Source: Enterobacter chengduensis
Lineage (GTDB): Bacteria > Pseudomonadota > Gammaproteobacteria > Enterobacterales > Enterobacteriaceae
Direction: 5' to 3'
Assembly (NCBI RefSeq): GCF_001984825.2
Contig: NZ_CP043318.1
Location: 2,728,001 to 2,792,000 of the forward strand
Length of the DNA stretch: 64,000 bases
Position numbers and translations under genes: made by a program. Shown here in pieces: positions 8,429 through 16,992 of the stretch. How positions within the stretch are numbered: the stretch's first letter is position 1; each line of letters opens with the position of its first letter. The notes below the pieces were generated by a model. The model was not told where the DNA came from and ran no database searches. It saw only the letters and a program-made list of their open reading frames with translations.

Positions 8429-8878
8429 TTAGAATCTCGGCGCGAGTCCATATTTTGGCGTGTTGATATTTGCCGACCAAATTTTGATATCGTTTTGCAG
8501 GAGAATAGTGAAATCAGATTTCAGATGCATCACCATGCCATTGACGCTTTCCGCATCCACCACTGAAAAATGCTCAATTCTGTTTTGCCCTATCTGGACA
8601 CAATTATATTTGGCGGGCAGCACTTTACCATTGACATTTAGCGGTAGATTATTCTCACCACAGCGGCCTTCCGTAATATAAGACACGAGCAAATTAGCGG
8701 ATTTCCTCCCAGGCTGGAATACGCTCACCATGACGGGAGAACCTGCCGAGGTCTGCGTCATATCGTAAAGCACCGCATTTTTCATATACCAGGTATTATA
8801 TTCCCGCTCCTGAAAAGCGGACCAGGCAGGCGCAGAAAAAAACGCCAACACTGCCAGCATAAGAGATACTATTTTCAT
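8429..8878 (-). CDS. Secreted periplasmic protein of unknown function
   Basis: The product has 149 residues. A clear Sec signal peptide, MKIVSLMLAVLAFFSAPAWSA, is cleaved before FQEREYNTW, leaving a mature protein of about 128 residues. The mature part contains two cysteines (GRCGEN and YNCVQIG) that could form a disulphide. It also has a mixed polar/hydrophobic pattern that fits a small beta-rich domain. I do not recognise the family. It has its own terminator and faces no obvious partner; the neighbours are a methyltransferase and a VOC protein, each separately transcribed. Confidence 0.7.
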   Translation of the reverse strand: MKIVSLMLAVLAFFSAPAWSAFQEREYNTWYMKNAVLYDMTQTSAGSPVMVSVFQPGRKSANLLVSYITEGRCGENNLPLNVNGKVLPAKYNCVQIGQNRIEHFSVVDAESVNGMVMHLKSDFTILLQNDIKIWSANINTPKYGLAPRF

Positions 8879-9031
8879 GGGATGTCATCGTCCGTGGTGT
8901 TGCTCGTATTATTCAGATTGTGCAAAAAACAGCAACAACTTAAGAATAGTCCTACTACTATTGGCAGTGAAGGAGGGTTAATTGACGCATGCGCGATGGG
9001 GTCTGTCTCCTGTTGCTAACGTATATTCGCT

Positions 9032-9472
9032 TTATTTATTCCGACCGGCCATTCGGATCGCTTCCAGGCCGACGCGCTGTCCGAATGACAGCTCTAACGT
9101 ATTTCCATCGGGATCGGCAAAAAAGACATAGTAGCCGACGGGATCGCCTACATTCTCAGGCGCCTTCCTTAGCACACCTTCAGCGGTGGCCATCGCGGTT
9201 TTTCTGTCAATTTCTTCGCGGGTCGCGCAGGCAATACCCAGATGCCCGAAGCGACCCAGCGGCGTGTCGGTCACGGTATCGGCCTGTACCAGAACCAGTG
9301 CAAAAGGACGGGTATGGTCGCTAAGCCATGCTACTTTTCTTGCATCAGGGATGTCGGGTTCACGCAAATGAATGACCTCCATACCGGCATAGCGACGATA
9401 GAAGGCGATACTCTTTTCCAGGTCCCTGACCATAAACGCGACATGAGTGAAACCTACATCAATGTCTTTCAT
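9032..9472 (-). CDS. VOC-family (glyoxalase/bleomycin-resistance fold) metalloprotein
   Basis: The protein has 146 residues and two beta-alpha-beta-beta-beta modules. The start FTHVAFMVRDLEKSIAFYRR is characteristic of lactoylglutathione-lyase-like proteins. Candidate metal ligands are His10, His77 (RFGHLGI) and Glu127 (NTLELSF); the second module carries FFADPDGN. Members include glyoxalase I, dioxygenases and antibiotic-binding proteins, so the substrate cannot be told. The ATG is preceded on the minus strand by AAGGAGTAAC. It stands alone with about 70 bases to the next gene. Confidence 0.82.
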   Translation of the reverse strand: MKDIDVGFTHVAFMVRDLEKSIAFYRRYAGMEVIHLREPDIPDARKVAWLSDHTRPFALVLVQADTVTDTPLGRFGHLGIACATREEIDRKTAMATAEGVLRKAPENVGDPVGYYVFFADPDGNTLELSFGQRVGLEAIRMAGRNK

Positions 9473-9544
9473 TTTAAGATGTTACTCCTTTATCAACGTG
9501 GTGCTGACATCTTAAAAGCTCAAGTTAACTTGATGTCAATACGC

Positions 9545-9949
9545 TCATAACGAAGAAACAGGAGAGAAATGGTAAACCGCCGCCATCACGGCGATGCTGA
9601 CGACAATGCTCAAGAAAAAGTAGGTTTTGAAAGGCTGCTTTTGCGTTTTATGGCGAAAGAGCTGTTGGCCCACAATGGCGCCAGGCCAACCTCCGGTCAC
9701 GCCAAATACCAGCAACGTCGCTTCCGGAACTCTTCTCATCCCCTTCCGCGCCGCCATTTTATCGGCACCATATATCACCACTGTCAGCACATTGATCAGC
9801 AGAAACCACACAACCACAGGATTTGATGATAAAAGGCTGCCGATTGCAGCGAATATCAGGAGTGAGTAACAAAAGCGATTGAGAGTCATTGAATGCGTCA
9901 CTGGATTGTTGAGCGGTTTGGAAGACGCATTATACGTTATCTTCGTCAT
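9545..9949 (-). CDS. DUF1294 membrane protein
   Basis: The product has up to 134 residues with three or four hydrophobic segments. It carries the DUF1294 signature: YGADKMAARKGMRRVPE, then LLVFGVTGGWPGA and the basic motif FRHKTQKQPF. Function is unknown; in other bacteria the domain is sometimes fused to cold-shock domains. The start is uncertain. ATG 9949 gives a polar 20-residue extension, and ATG 9889 (MTLNRFCYS) gives a protein starting close to the first membrane span. Neither has a strong ribosome-binding site. Confidence 0.78.
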   Translation of the reverse strand: MTKITYNASSKPLNNPVTHSMTLNRFCYSLLIFAAIGSLLSSNPVVVWFLLINVLTVVIYGADKMAARKGMRRVPEATLLVFGVTGGWPGAIVGQQLFRHKTQKQPFKTYFFLSIVVSIAVMAAVYHFSPVSSL

Positions 9950-9982
9950 GTTTCGGGAGAAACACTTATATCTGGATAAACC

Positions 9983-10633
9983 TCATTCCACCTTCACTTT
10001 AACTTTAGGCTTCGACAAAAGGACTTTGACCAGTTCCTTGAAAGCAAGAGGTCTGTAGAAGAAGAATCCCTGTAAAAACCGGATGTTATTACGGATGCGA
10101 TAATCAAGTTGCTCTTGCGTTTCAACACCTTCCGCCACAATGCTAATTGAGAGTTTTTTTGCTAATTCCAGTACCGAATCAAGGATCAGGGTTGAGTCCT
10201 CATTGGCGTTAACCCTGGCCACAAAACTTTAGTCTATTTTAATGTAATCAATATGCAGTTCTTGCAGATAGGAAAGACCGGAATATCCCGTGCCAAAATC
10301 ATCCAGCGCAATGGCAAATCCGTTGTTATGCAGTTCATTCAGCGCCCTGACGAGATGTTCATCGACGTGGAGCGGTTCGCGCTCGGTTACCTCAATGACA
10401 AGGTTAAGGTTCTGTTGAATAAAACTGTGTTTGTAGTGGAGACACTCTTCCACAAAGGTGGACGCTACGATGTGAGAAGCGCTGAAGTTAATCCCTACAT
10501 GAAACCCTTCTGGCAGCAATGTAGAAATAGCGTTCATTTGTTTTGCAACCTGTTTCATTAGGCTCTGAGTCAGAGGAATAATTAACCCTGACTGCGGATG
10601 CTTCCATCTGGCCAGAACTTCCACACCTCGCAC
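9983..10633 (-). pseudogene. Decayed EAL-domain (c-di-GMP phosphodiesterase) gene
   Basis: The minus strand encodes most of an EAL domain. Recognisable parts are GVEVLARWKHP (EVL in place of EAL), GINFSASH, LVIEVTERE, ALDDFGTGYSGLSYL, DYIKID, then after a stop SFVARVNANE, IVAEGVETQEQ and FLQGFFFYRPL. The TAA at 10229-10231 falls where the family has Lys or Arg (IKID-K-SFV), so one base change in AAA would create it, and the frame continues unbroken on both sides. The 5' end is also missing: upstream of the GTG at 10633 there is no sensor domain, no membrane segment and no start. The opposite strand carries a small gene at 10697. A truncated, nonfunctional remnant is the simplest view. Confidence 0.85.
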
Positions 10634-10696
10634 TTTGCAGGAACTAATGCAAATGAAATGAGTCGAATGAAGACACTTATCAGGAAAGATTATTTT

Positions 10697-10804
10697 ATGA
10701 CATCTTATATTATAGTAACCACTGTTGCCGCTGTTATGGGGTTGATAACCTTGAGTCTAATCAAAGTTTGGATAAGCACCTCGAACAACCCTGACAATCT
10801 GTGA
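10697..10804 (+). CDS. ynaM: Small membrane protein, YnaM-like (35 residues)
   Basis: The product has 35 residues with one membrane span (residues 4-25, YIIVTTVAAVMGLITLSLIKVW) and a polar tail ISTSNNPDNL. The tail and layout resemble the small K-12 protein I remember as YnaM (tail ISNNPDKTDV), which maps to the same part of the E. coli chromosome; the symbol is tentative. ATG 10697 has AGGA eleven bases upstream. The frame is open further upstream to 10598 but that part would be antisense to the EAL remnant and has no start signal. Confidence 0.6.
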   Translation: MTSYIIVTTVAAVMGLITLSLIKVWISTSNNPDNL

Positions 10805-10820
10805 CTTCATCGCAAGGCAC

Positions 10821-11126
10821 TTACGCTTCTGGTAAATCCAGGATAACCAGCGTGCCAAAACTGCCTGTTTCTACAGTATGGGGAGTGCCAGCTTTGGCTA
10901 CATAAAGCTGTCCAGCCGTTACAGAGATTTTTTTACCCTTCACGCTCAGCTCCAGACGTCCATCAATGACCAGTAACCCCTCGTCATACTCATGTACCTC
11001 TTCAATCACTGAGCGCTCATCCATTCGTAAAACCTTGAGATTCGTTGTTCCAATGCGGCCTAATACACGAGAGCGCCATGTCTCTGGTAATGCAAGTGCT
11101 TCGGTTTTGAGGTCATAAAGCGACAT
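10821..11126 (-). CDS. Cupin-domain protein
   Basis: This is a 101-residue single-domain cupin. The conserved barrel motifs are visible: motif 1 around EVHEYDEGLLVIDGRLEL, motif 2 around VTAGQLYVAKAGTPHTVE, the latter supplying the metal-binding His near residue 83. Motif 1 has only one His (EVHEYDE). The product or substrate is not predictable. The ATG at 11126 is preceded on the minus strand by AAAAGGAATG. It is a single gene, convergent with the small gene at 10697. Confidence 0.8.
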   Translation of the reverse strand: MSLYDLKTEALALPETWRSRVLGRIGTTNLKVLRMDERSVIEEVHEYDEGLLVIDGRLELSVKGKKISVTAGQLYVAKAGTPHTVETGSFGTLVILDLPEA

Positions 11127-11370
11127 AACGTCATTCCTTTTGATGTTCTTTTCACGCTCTTATGCCATATAAGCTCCCTGCCGTCATATAACAAATATGG
11201 AAAACCAGTACGAGTAAGATGCTATAGGTCTTGAAACCACAGCGCAGGCTGACAGCGAGTTGCAACGTCAGATATAACCCCGCTGCAAAACGTGCTGGTA
11301 TTCGCCGCCGGAATCCGTACCATACGCGGCATACAATATTTGCCCCTGCTGGCTCCGAAGGTAGTACTAA

Positions 11371-12306
11371 ATGCAAGAGAATCAAGAAATTAACAAAAAA
11401 GAGCAATACAACCTGAACAAACTGCAAAAGCGACTGCGCCGTAACGTGGGCGAAGCCATTGCAGACTTCAACATGATTGAAGAAGGCGATCGCATCATGG
11501 TTTGCCTGTCAGGGGGTAAAGACAGCTACACCATGCTGGAGATCCTGCGCAATCTTCAACAAAGCGCGCCGGTGAAATTTTCCCTGGTGGCGGTCAACCT
11601 TGACCAGAAACAGCCTGGCTTCCCGGAGCACATTCTGCCGGAGTACCTCGAGAAGCTGGGCGTTGAGTACAAAATCGTCGAAGAAAATACCTACGGCATT
11701 GTAAAAGAGAAAATCCCGGAAGGGAAAACCACCTGTTCACTCTGCTCTCGTCTGCGCCGCGGCATTCTGTATCGTACCGCGACGGAGCTGGGCGCAACCA
11801 AAATTGCGCTGGGCCATCACCGCGACGATATCCTGCAAACGCTGTTCCTGAATATGTTCTACGGCGGCAAGATGAAAGGCATGCCGCCCAAGCTGATGAG
11901 CGATGACGGTAAACACATCGTGATCCGCCCGCTTGCCTACTGCCGTGAAAAAGACATTGAGCGTTTTTCGCAGGCGAAAGGGTTCCCGATCATTCCATGC
12001 AACCTGTGCGGCTCTCAGCCGAACCTGCAGCGTCAGGTGATTGGCGACATGCTGCGCGACTGGGACAAGCGTTATCCGGGCCGCATTGAAACCATGTTCA
12101 GCGCGATGCAGAACGTCGTCCCTTCCCATCTCGCGGACGTGGAGCTGTTCGACTTTAAAGGCATCAACCATGACTCAGAAGTGGTGAACGGCGGCGATCT
12201 GGCGTTTGACCGGGAAGAGATCCCGATGCAGCCAGCTGGCTGGCAGCCTGAAGAGGATGACAATCAGCTGGACGAGCTGCGTCTGAACGTGCTGGAAGTG
12301 AAATAA
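11371..12306 (+). CDS. ttcA: tRNA 2-thiocytidine(32) synthetase TtcA
   Basis: This is a 311-residue PP-loop ATPase, the same length as E. coli TtcA. It adds sulphur at C32 of some tRNAs using ATP and an oxygen-sensitive [4Fe-4S] cluster. The PP-loop is SGGKDS at 47-52. The cluster cysteines are Cys122 and Cys125 (CSLC) and Cys213 (PCNLCGS). In E. coli K-12 the Rac prophage lies in ttcA; here the gene is intact and no prophage is present. The 244 bases before it contain no recognisable gene. A perfect hairpin follows the stop. Confidence 0.97.
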   Translation: MQENQEINKKEQYNLNKLQKRLRRNVGEAIADFNMIEEGDRIMVCLSGGKDSYTMLEILRNLQQSAPVKFSLVAVNLDQKQPGFPEHILPEYLEKLGVEYKIVEENTYGIVKEKIPEGKTTCSLCSRLRRGILYRTATELGATKIALGHHRDDILQTLFLNMFYGGKMKGMPPKLMSDDGKHIVIRPLAYCREKDIERFSQAKGFPIIPCNLCGSQPNLQRQVIGDMLRDWDKRYPGRIETMFSAMQNVVPSHLADVELFDFKGINHDSEVVNGGDLAFDREEIPMQPAGWQPEEDDNQLDELRLNVLEVK

Positions 12307-12313
12307 GCAATTA

Positions 12314-12340
12314 GCGTCTCAGACACAACGTCTGAGACGC
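12314..12340. terminator. Hairpin between convergent ttcA and dbpA
   Basis: Eleven-base arms GCGTCTCAGAC and GTCTGAGACGC enclose ACAAC. The T-run on the plus side is only three bases and there is almost none on the minus side, so it may act as a weak two-way terminator or mRNA 3' stabiliser. Confidence 0.7.
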
Positions 12341-12348
12341 TTTAGGCC

Positions 12349-13722
12349 TTATTTCAGCAGACGTACGCGACAGGTTTTACCCTTAATTTTCCCGTTTTGC
12401 AGCTGCTTCCATGCCTTGTGGGCAACCGCCTGGCGAACGGCCACATAAACATGCGCGGGATGGACCGCAATCTTACCGATATCCGCCCCGTCCAGACCGA
12501 CGTCTCCGGTTAATGCTCCTAACACATCGCCCGGACGCATCTTGGCTTTTTTGCCGCCATCAATACACAGCGTCGCCATTTCGGCCTCCAGCGGCACAAG
12601 CTTCACGCTGCCCGGCGCACTCTGCCAGTTCAGCTTAATCTGCAGCATCTCGGAGAGAATATTGGCGCGCTGCGCCTCTTCCGGTGCACAGAAGCTGATA
12701 GCCAGACCGCTGTTGCCTGCACGCGCGGTACGCCCAATACGGTGCACATGTACCTCCGGATCCCACGCCAGCTCATAGTTCACCACCAGCTCGAGGGACT
12801 TGATATCCAGACCGCGCGCAGCGACGTCGGTGGCGACCAGAACGCGGGCGCTGCCGTTCGCGAAACGGACCAGGGTCTGGTCGCGATCGCGCTGTTCCAG
12901 ATCCCCATGCAGCGACAATGCGCTCTGCCCGGCGGCATTCAGGGCATCACAGACCGCCTGGCAGTCTTTTTTTGTATTACAGAACACCACGCAGGAGGCA
13001 GGTTGATGCTGGCTCAGCAGTTTCTGCAGAAGCGAAATTTTCCCCTGCTGTGAGGTTTCGAAGAACTGCTGTTCGATGGCGGGCAGCGCATCAACGCTGT
13101 CGATTTCAATGGTGAGCGGATTTTTTTGCACGCGCCCGCTGATGGCGGCGATAGCCTCCGGCCAGGTGGCAGAAAACAGCAGCGTCTGGCGATCTGCCGG
13201 GGCGAAGCGGATCACCTCGTCAATCGCGTCGCTGAAGCCCATATCCAGCATCCGATCGGCCTCATCCATCACCAGCGTTTGTAGCGCATCCAGCGAGACG
13301 GTGCCTTTTTGCAGGTGATCCAGCAGGCGACCCGGCGTGGCGACAATGATGTGCGGCGCATGCTGGAGTGAATCACGCTGCGCGCCGAACGGCTGTCCGC
13401 CACAGAGGGTCAAAATCTTGGTGTTGGGCAGGAAACGCGCCAGACGACGCAGTTCACCCGCCACCTGGTCTGCCAGCTCGCGGGTCGGGCACAGCACCAG
13501 AGACTGGGTCTGAAAAAGCGCCGCATCGATGTGCTGCAGCAGGCCAAGGCCGAATGCCGCAGTCTTCCCGCTGCCCGTTTTCGCCTGTACGCGCACGTCG
13601 CGGCCCTCAAGGATGGCGGGCAGCGCGGCCGCCTGAACAGGCGTCATCGTGAGGTATCCCAACTCGTTGAGGTTATCGAGTTGGGCGGCAGGCAAAACAT
13701 TCAGGGTAGAAAAAGCGGTCAC
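12349..13722 (-). CDS. dbpA: ATP-dependent RNA helicase DbpA
   Basis: This is a 457-residue DEAD-box helicase activated by hairpin 92 of 23S rRNA, acting late in 50S assembly. Motifs in order are the Q-motif near TPVQ, Walker A AKTGSGKT (47-54), PTRELA, DEAD (153-156), SAT, ARGLD and HRIGRTAR. The C-terminal RNA-recognition domain (about 383-457) carries IGKIAVHPAHVYVAV, typical of DbpA. The start is GTG, as I remember for E. coli, with a purine-rich GAGAG stretch upstream. It lies 27 bases downstream of ynaL on the same strand. Length equals that of E. coli. Confidence 0.96.
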   Translation of the reverse strand: MTAFSTLNVLPAAQLDNLNELGYLTMTPVQAAALPAILEGRDVRVQAKTGSGKTAAFGLGLLQHIDAALFQTQSLVLCPTRELADQVAGELRRLARFLPNTKILTLCGGQPFGAQRDSLQHAPHIIVATPGRLLDHLQKGTVSLDALQTLVMDEADRMLDMGFSDAIDEVIRFAPADRQTLLFSATWPEAIAAISGRVQKNPLTIEIDSVDALPAIEQQFFETSQQGKISLLQKLLSQHQPASCVVFCNTKKDCQAVCDALNAAGQSALSLHGDLEQRDRDQTLVRFANGSARVLVATDVAARGLDIKSLELVVNYELAWDPEVHVHRIGRTARAGNSGLAISFCAPEEAQRANILSEMLQIKLNWQSAPGSVKLVPLEAEMATLCIDGGKKAKMRPGDVLGALTGDVGLDGADIGKIAVHPAHVYVAVRQAVAHKAWKQLQNGKIKGKTCRVRLLK

Positions 13723-13749
13723 AATAGTCTCTCGTGGTGATCTTTGCAG

Positions 13750-13932
13750 TCAGATGGCGCGTATCCTCGCAGATCTCACGGTTCGATGCGACAATTTAAT
13801 CGGTTCTTCATCGGGCGGCGGGTCGGGCATCGGCTGCGGACGCGGGATGGGGTCAGGCATTGGCACCGGGTCGGTGGGGATCGGATCGGATTGACGAGAT
13901 TGTTGCAGTAGCAGAGCGTTCAGGTTGCTCAT
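13750..13932 (-). CDS. ynaL: Small proline-rich protein YnaL
   Basis: The 60-residue protein is dominated by Pro-X repeats (residues 16-41: DPIPTDPVPMPDPIPRPQ and onward) and ends in a basic tail, IKLSHR ... RSARIRAI. It matches the small E. coli protein YnaL in repeat core and tail; the N-terminal 15 residues differ. GGAGGGAG lies directly before the ATG, an unusually strong ribosome-binding site. It is probably cotranscribed with dbpA. Function is unknown. Confidence 0.78.
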   Translation of the reverse strand: MSNLNALLLQQSRQSDPIPTDPVPMPDPIPRPQPMPDPPPDEEPIKLSHRTVRSARIRAI

Positions 13933-13990
13933 GACTCCCTCCAGAATTTGCTGTCGTCCTTTTTAGGGTAGACGCTGAGAATCAGGAGGC

Positions 13991-14112
13991 AAAAAAAAGC
14001 CGACTGTTAAAGTCGGCGTCGTACGAATCAATTGTGCTATGCAGTAATTCAAAAAAAGGAAGTAAGACAATATGGAGCGCAACGCCCATCGCTTGACGTT
14101 GCATTCACCTGC
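13991..14112 (-). ncRNA. fnrS: FNR-activated small RNA FnrS
   Basis: FnrS is a Hfq-binding RNA of about 122 nt, induced by FNR without oxygen, that represses mRNAs of aerobic functions. Read on the minus strand, the segment runs from GCAGGTGAATGCAACGTC to GCCGACT-loop-AGTCGGC plus eight T. It follows the E. coli FnrS sequence I remember almost base for base, except in the terminator loop. It lies between zntB and dbpA, the same place as in E. coli. The terminator stem is at 13999-14017. An FNR box lies at the expected distance upstream. Confidence 0.93.
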
Positions 14113-14147
14113 GGGAGTAATATTGCACCTTACGGGGATGATGTTTA

Positions 14148-14161
14148 TTGACTTCGCTCAA
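14148..14161 (-). promoter_or_regulatory. FNR binding site of fnrS
   Basis: On the minus strand the site reads TTGAGCGAAGTCAA, close to the consensus TTGATNNNNATCAA. Its centre is 42 to 43 bases before the inferred fnrS 5' end at 14112, which is the class II activator position. A TATTAC sequence fits the -10 element. Confidence 0.82.
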
Positions 14162-14207
14162 TTAAAAGCGCGTTTCGAACCCGGTAAAAGCGGAAAAAAG
14201 CGTAAAT

Positions 14208-15191
14208 TTACAGCCATTTACTACGATGCAACCACCATGCAACACCGCCAATCAAAACAACTAACATCACGCAAAACGCGGTAAAGCCGTAGTGATAAGC
14301 GCCCCCCGGAATGCCGCCAAGGTTGACGCCAAACAGCCCGGTAAGAAAGGTGCTGGGTAAAAACACCATCGCCATCAGGGACATCGTATAGGTTCTTCTC
14401 GCCAGCGACTCCTGCATCACCTGCGCGATTTCGTCCGCCATCACCGCCGTTCTCGCAATACAGGAATCAATTTCATCCAGGCCGCGGCCCAGCCTGTCGG
14501 CAATATCCTGCATTCTGCGGCGCTGATCGTCATTCATCCAGGCGAGCCTTTCGCTGGCAAGGCGCGCATAAACGTCGCGCTGCGGCGTCATATAGCGGCG
14601 CATTACAATCAGCTGCTTACGCAACAAGGCCAGAAAACCGCGCGGCGGGATCTGCTGATCGAGGAGGTTATCCTCCAGGTCGATGATTTTGTCGTGCAGT
14701 TCTTCAATAAACTCGCTCGCATGATCCGTAAGGGCGTCACAGACGTCTACCAGCCAGCTGCCGCAGTCGACCGGCCCAGTGCCCTCTTTCAAATCGTTGA
14801 CGATATCATCAAGCGCGAGGACTTTTCGCTGCCGGGTGGACACAATCAGCCCATCGTCCATATAGACGCGCATCGCAACCAGCTGATCCGGGCGTTCATC
14901 CGTGCTGCCGTTAATGCAGCGCAGGGTGATCAGCGTACCGTCGCCCATTCGGCTCACACGCGGCCGCAGGCTTTCACCCGCCAGCGCATCGCGCACGTTA
15001 TTCGGCAAAAGAGGAGTCGAAGCCAGCCAGTCGGCGCTGTCAGGGTGGGTGTAGTTCAGATGTAGCCAGCAGGGATGCGCACTGTCGATCGCATCGTCAT
15101 CTTCCAGCGGCCGGGCACCGCCGCGACCATCCAGCACCCACGCAAAAACTGCGTCAGGAACGTTAAGTTCAGATCCTTTAATGCTTTCCAC
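14208..15191 (-). CDS. zntB: Zinc transporter ZntB (CorA-type channel family)
   Basis: This is a 327-residue inner-membrane protein of the CorA superfamily, the same length as E. coli ZntB, which moves Zn2+ with protons. A large N-terminal cytoplasmic domain (about 1-265) is followed by two membrane spans. The signature GVN, just after span one ([14 protein letters not shown]), replaces the GMN of Mg2+ channels. The C-terminus HRSKWL is conserved. It lies upstream of fnrS on the same strand and ends about 95 bases before the RNA's 5' end. Confidence 0.94.
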   Translation of the reverse strand: MESIKGSELNVPDAVFAWVLDGRGGARPLEDDDAIDSAHPCWLHLNYTHPDSADWLASTPLLPNNVRDALAGESLRPRVSRMGDGTLITLRCINGSTDERPDQLVAMRVYMDDGLIVSTRQRKVLALDDIVNDLKEGTGPVDCGSWLVDVCDALTDHASEFIEELHDKIIDLEDNLLDQQIPPRGFLALLRKQLIVMRRYMTPQRDVYARLASERLAWMNDDQRRRMQDIADRLGRGLDEIDSCIARTAVMADEIAQVMQESLARRTYTMSLMAMVFLPSTFLTGLFGVNLGGIPGGAYHYGFTAFCVMLVVLIGGVAWWLHRSKWL

Positions 15192-15307
15192 AGCGCCTCC
15201 ACCTTTAGAGCTCTTTCGGTGTCAGTCTAGCCTCCATCAGGGGTTAAGCAACAACTATGTATGCCATCGCGCTGAAATTGCTTAAGAAATGTACATACTG
15301 CGAGATT

Positions 15308-15377
15308 CGCCCGGCGGTGCTGCGCTTGCACGGGCCTACGGATGTTAGAAGGCCGGGCCAGCGCAGCGCCGCCCGGC
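15308..15377. repeat. BIME/REP-type inverted repeat
   Basis: CGCCCGGCGGTGCTGCGC at the left and GCGCAGCGCCGCCCGGC at the right are imperfect inverted copies around a CACGGGCCTACG ... GGCCGGGCC core. This is the usual layout of an extragenic palindromic element in enterobacteria. It lies between the end of the chemoreceptor gene and the start of zntB. Confidence 0.75.
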
Positions 15378-15394
15378 ATGAAATTGCGGTTGTA

Positions 15395-16537
15395 TCAGAG
15401 AGAGTGCTCTGGCCGCTGAAGGAAGGATGGCGAGCCGGTTGAAGAAGAAGAAGGAGAACCTGTATCGAGCCTGAAATTACGCGTCCTTGCCTGCAGCTCA
15501 ATTACCTGATTGCGCAGTACATCAGAGGAGCCGTTGAGTTCTTCCGCCATCGCCACGTTACTTTGCGTGACCCGTTCCAGCTCCGAAAGCGCCAGCGTGA
15601 TCTGGGAAATGCCCTTCTCCTGCTCGGACGTCGAGGCGGAAATGTCGTCCATCAACCGGCTGACGTTCACCGAACCGGTCACGATTTCGTGCATATTTTT
15701 CTCTGCCTGCGACACCACGCTGGCTCCCTGCGTGACGTTACTGCTGGTAACGTCAATCAGCGTTTTGATATTTTTCGCGGCCTCAGCGCTGCGGTGCGCC
15801 AGGTTTCTGACCTCTTCCGCAACGACGGAAAACCCCTTTCCATGATCGCCCGCCCGTGCCGCCTCAACGGCCGCGTTGAGCGCCAGGATATTCGTCTGGA
15901 ACGCAATGCCGTCAATCAGCGAAATGATCTCCGTCATCTGCTGGGCGCATTCGGTAATGGACTGCATATTGCTGGCGACCTGCCCCATGAGCTCGCCGCC
16001 CTTGCGCGCCTGTAACGTTGCCACGTTTGCCTGCTCGCTCGCCAGGCGGGTGTTATCAGCATTGTTTTTGGTGCTCGCGGCCATCTGCTCCATGCTGGCT
16101 GCAGTTTGCACTAAAGACGCAGACTGCTGCTCGGTTTTCACCGAGAGCTGAGCGCTTCGCGCCGAGAGTTGATCCGACAAGGTCATGGCGGTCTGCGATG
16201 ACGCCCTGATCTCGCGCACCAGCGTCGCAATGTTGCCGGAAAGACTGTTGATCCCGGGGATAAGCCGGCCCGCACAGTTATTGCCAAATTCGGGGATAGA
16301 GACGCCCAGGTTCCCTGCCGTCACCTCTTCAATACTTTTCTTCACCGTATTGATCGGCGTGACAAGATACTTCGTCATATAGACCCAGAGCAAAAATAGC
16401 GCAACGAAGTTGATGGCATTAAGCGAAATAACGAGAGACGGATTGCTGGAAAATAAAACAACGACACCTGCATTAACTAAAAATAGCGATACGAGGAACC
16501 CAATAATAGAGGTCCTGATGCTCATATTTTTTAGCAT
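15395..16537 (-). CDS. Methyl-accepting chemotaxis protein without a periplasmic sensor domain
   Basis: The product has 380 residues from ATG 16537 (a GTG at 16549 is an alternative; GTGGGT precedes the ATG). Two membrane spans follow each other closely (about residues 9-27 and 34-55), leaving almost no periplasmic loop. A HAMP domain follows (VTPINTVKKSIEEV ...), then a full signalling rod with the hairpin tip GIAFQTNILALNAAVEAARAG, so it should couple to CheA/CheW. The C-terminus is Ser-rich and lacks the NWETF-type CheR/CheB tether. It may sense membrane state or a cytoplasmic cue, or work with another receptor. Not a K-12 gene at this place. Confidence 0.88.
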   Translation of the reverse strand: MLKNMSIRTSIIGFLVSLFLVNAGVVVLFSSNPSLVISLNAINFVALFLLWVYMTKYLVTPINTVKKSIEEVTAGNLGVSIPEFGNNCAGRLIPGINSLSGNIATLVREIRASSQTAMTLSDQLSARSAQLSVKTEQQSASLVQTAASMEQMAASTKNNADNTRLASEQANVATLQARKGGELMGQVASNMQSITECAQQMTEIISLIDGIAFQTNILALNAAVEAARAGDHGKGFSVVAEEVRNLAHRSAEAAKNIKTLIDVTSSNVTQGASVVSQAEKNMHEIVTGSVNVSRLMDDISASTSEQEKGISQITLALSELERVTQSNVAMAEELNGSSDVLRNQVIELQARTRNFRLDTGSPSSSSTGSPSFLQRPEHSL

Positions 16538-16992
16538 GATAATACCCACGTTTTATATTTTGGTCGGCACTAAGACTTATAGCATTGGCCCCGAAGTTTT
16601 TCATCGCAAACGGCGCTTGTTTTTTGTTTCGCCGTTAGCATCCTGAGATTTACCTTAAGTCAGATAAAAAAAGCGTATTAGTGAAAATGTTCTGCTCAGC
16701 GTGCTGTGATACTGGTCTCCAGCCGTGGTAAGCGATAGTATCGCCCGCGGTGAGACGATGCGTTCGTCCTCCTGTTTAAGGAGCTTTGCTACTATTATTC
16801 TCTTTTGTTTAGCAACGCTTAATAAATTAACAAGAGAATATATTTTATATTCTTATTAAGTTTTGAGTATTAATATGACTGGTCATTTTTCACGATAAAT
16901 AACTAATATAGTTTGAATGCGCATGTTCGTTGCCCGATAAAGATGTACCCGGCAGGCGAAATCGGTAACCCTCTCAGGCGTGGGATTGCATA
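16538..16992. other. 455-base intergenic region with a structured element
   Basis: The two flanking genes diverge, so both promoters should be here, but I cannot place them firmly. At 16715-16756 GTCTC pairs with GAGAC around an inner palindrome CGATA-G-TATCG (near 16733-16743). A second stem, CTCC-TGTTTAA-GGAG (near 16769-16783), is followed by CTTTG. The remainder to 16992 is AT-rich without a convincing frame. Confidence 0.4.

Noticed and set aside
11152..11427. Minus-strand frame of 91 codons with hydrophobic stretches upstream of ttcA
   Set aside because: It overlaps the ttcA start and leader, has no ribosome-binding site, and its hydrophobic part is complementary to an AAC/AAA-rich region.
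11371..12306. Rac-type prophage or attachment scar in ttcA
   Set aside because: The gene is uninterrupted and full length; no integrase or duplicated core sequence was seen on either side.
14072..14284. Plus-strand 70-codon frame with a good ribosome-binding site, overlapping the end of zntB
   Set aside because: Its first part is the exact complement of the small RNA FnrS, which explains the conservation, and its end lies inside zntB.
16550..16680. FliA-type flagellar promoter for the chemoreceptor (TAAA-N15-GGCGAAAC on the minus strand)
   Set aside because: The spacing is right but three of eight -10 positions differ from GCCGATAA; not strong enough to call.
16860..16992. c-di-GMP riboswitch before the MHYT gene
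   Set aside because: Considered because of the neighbouring c-di-GMP genes; none of the conserved GEMM elements could be found.
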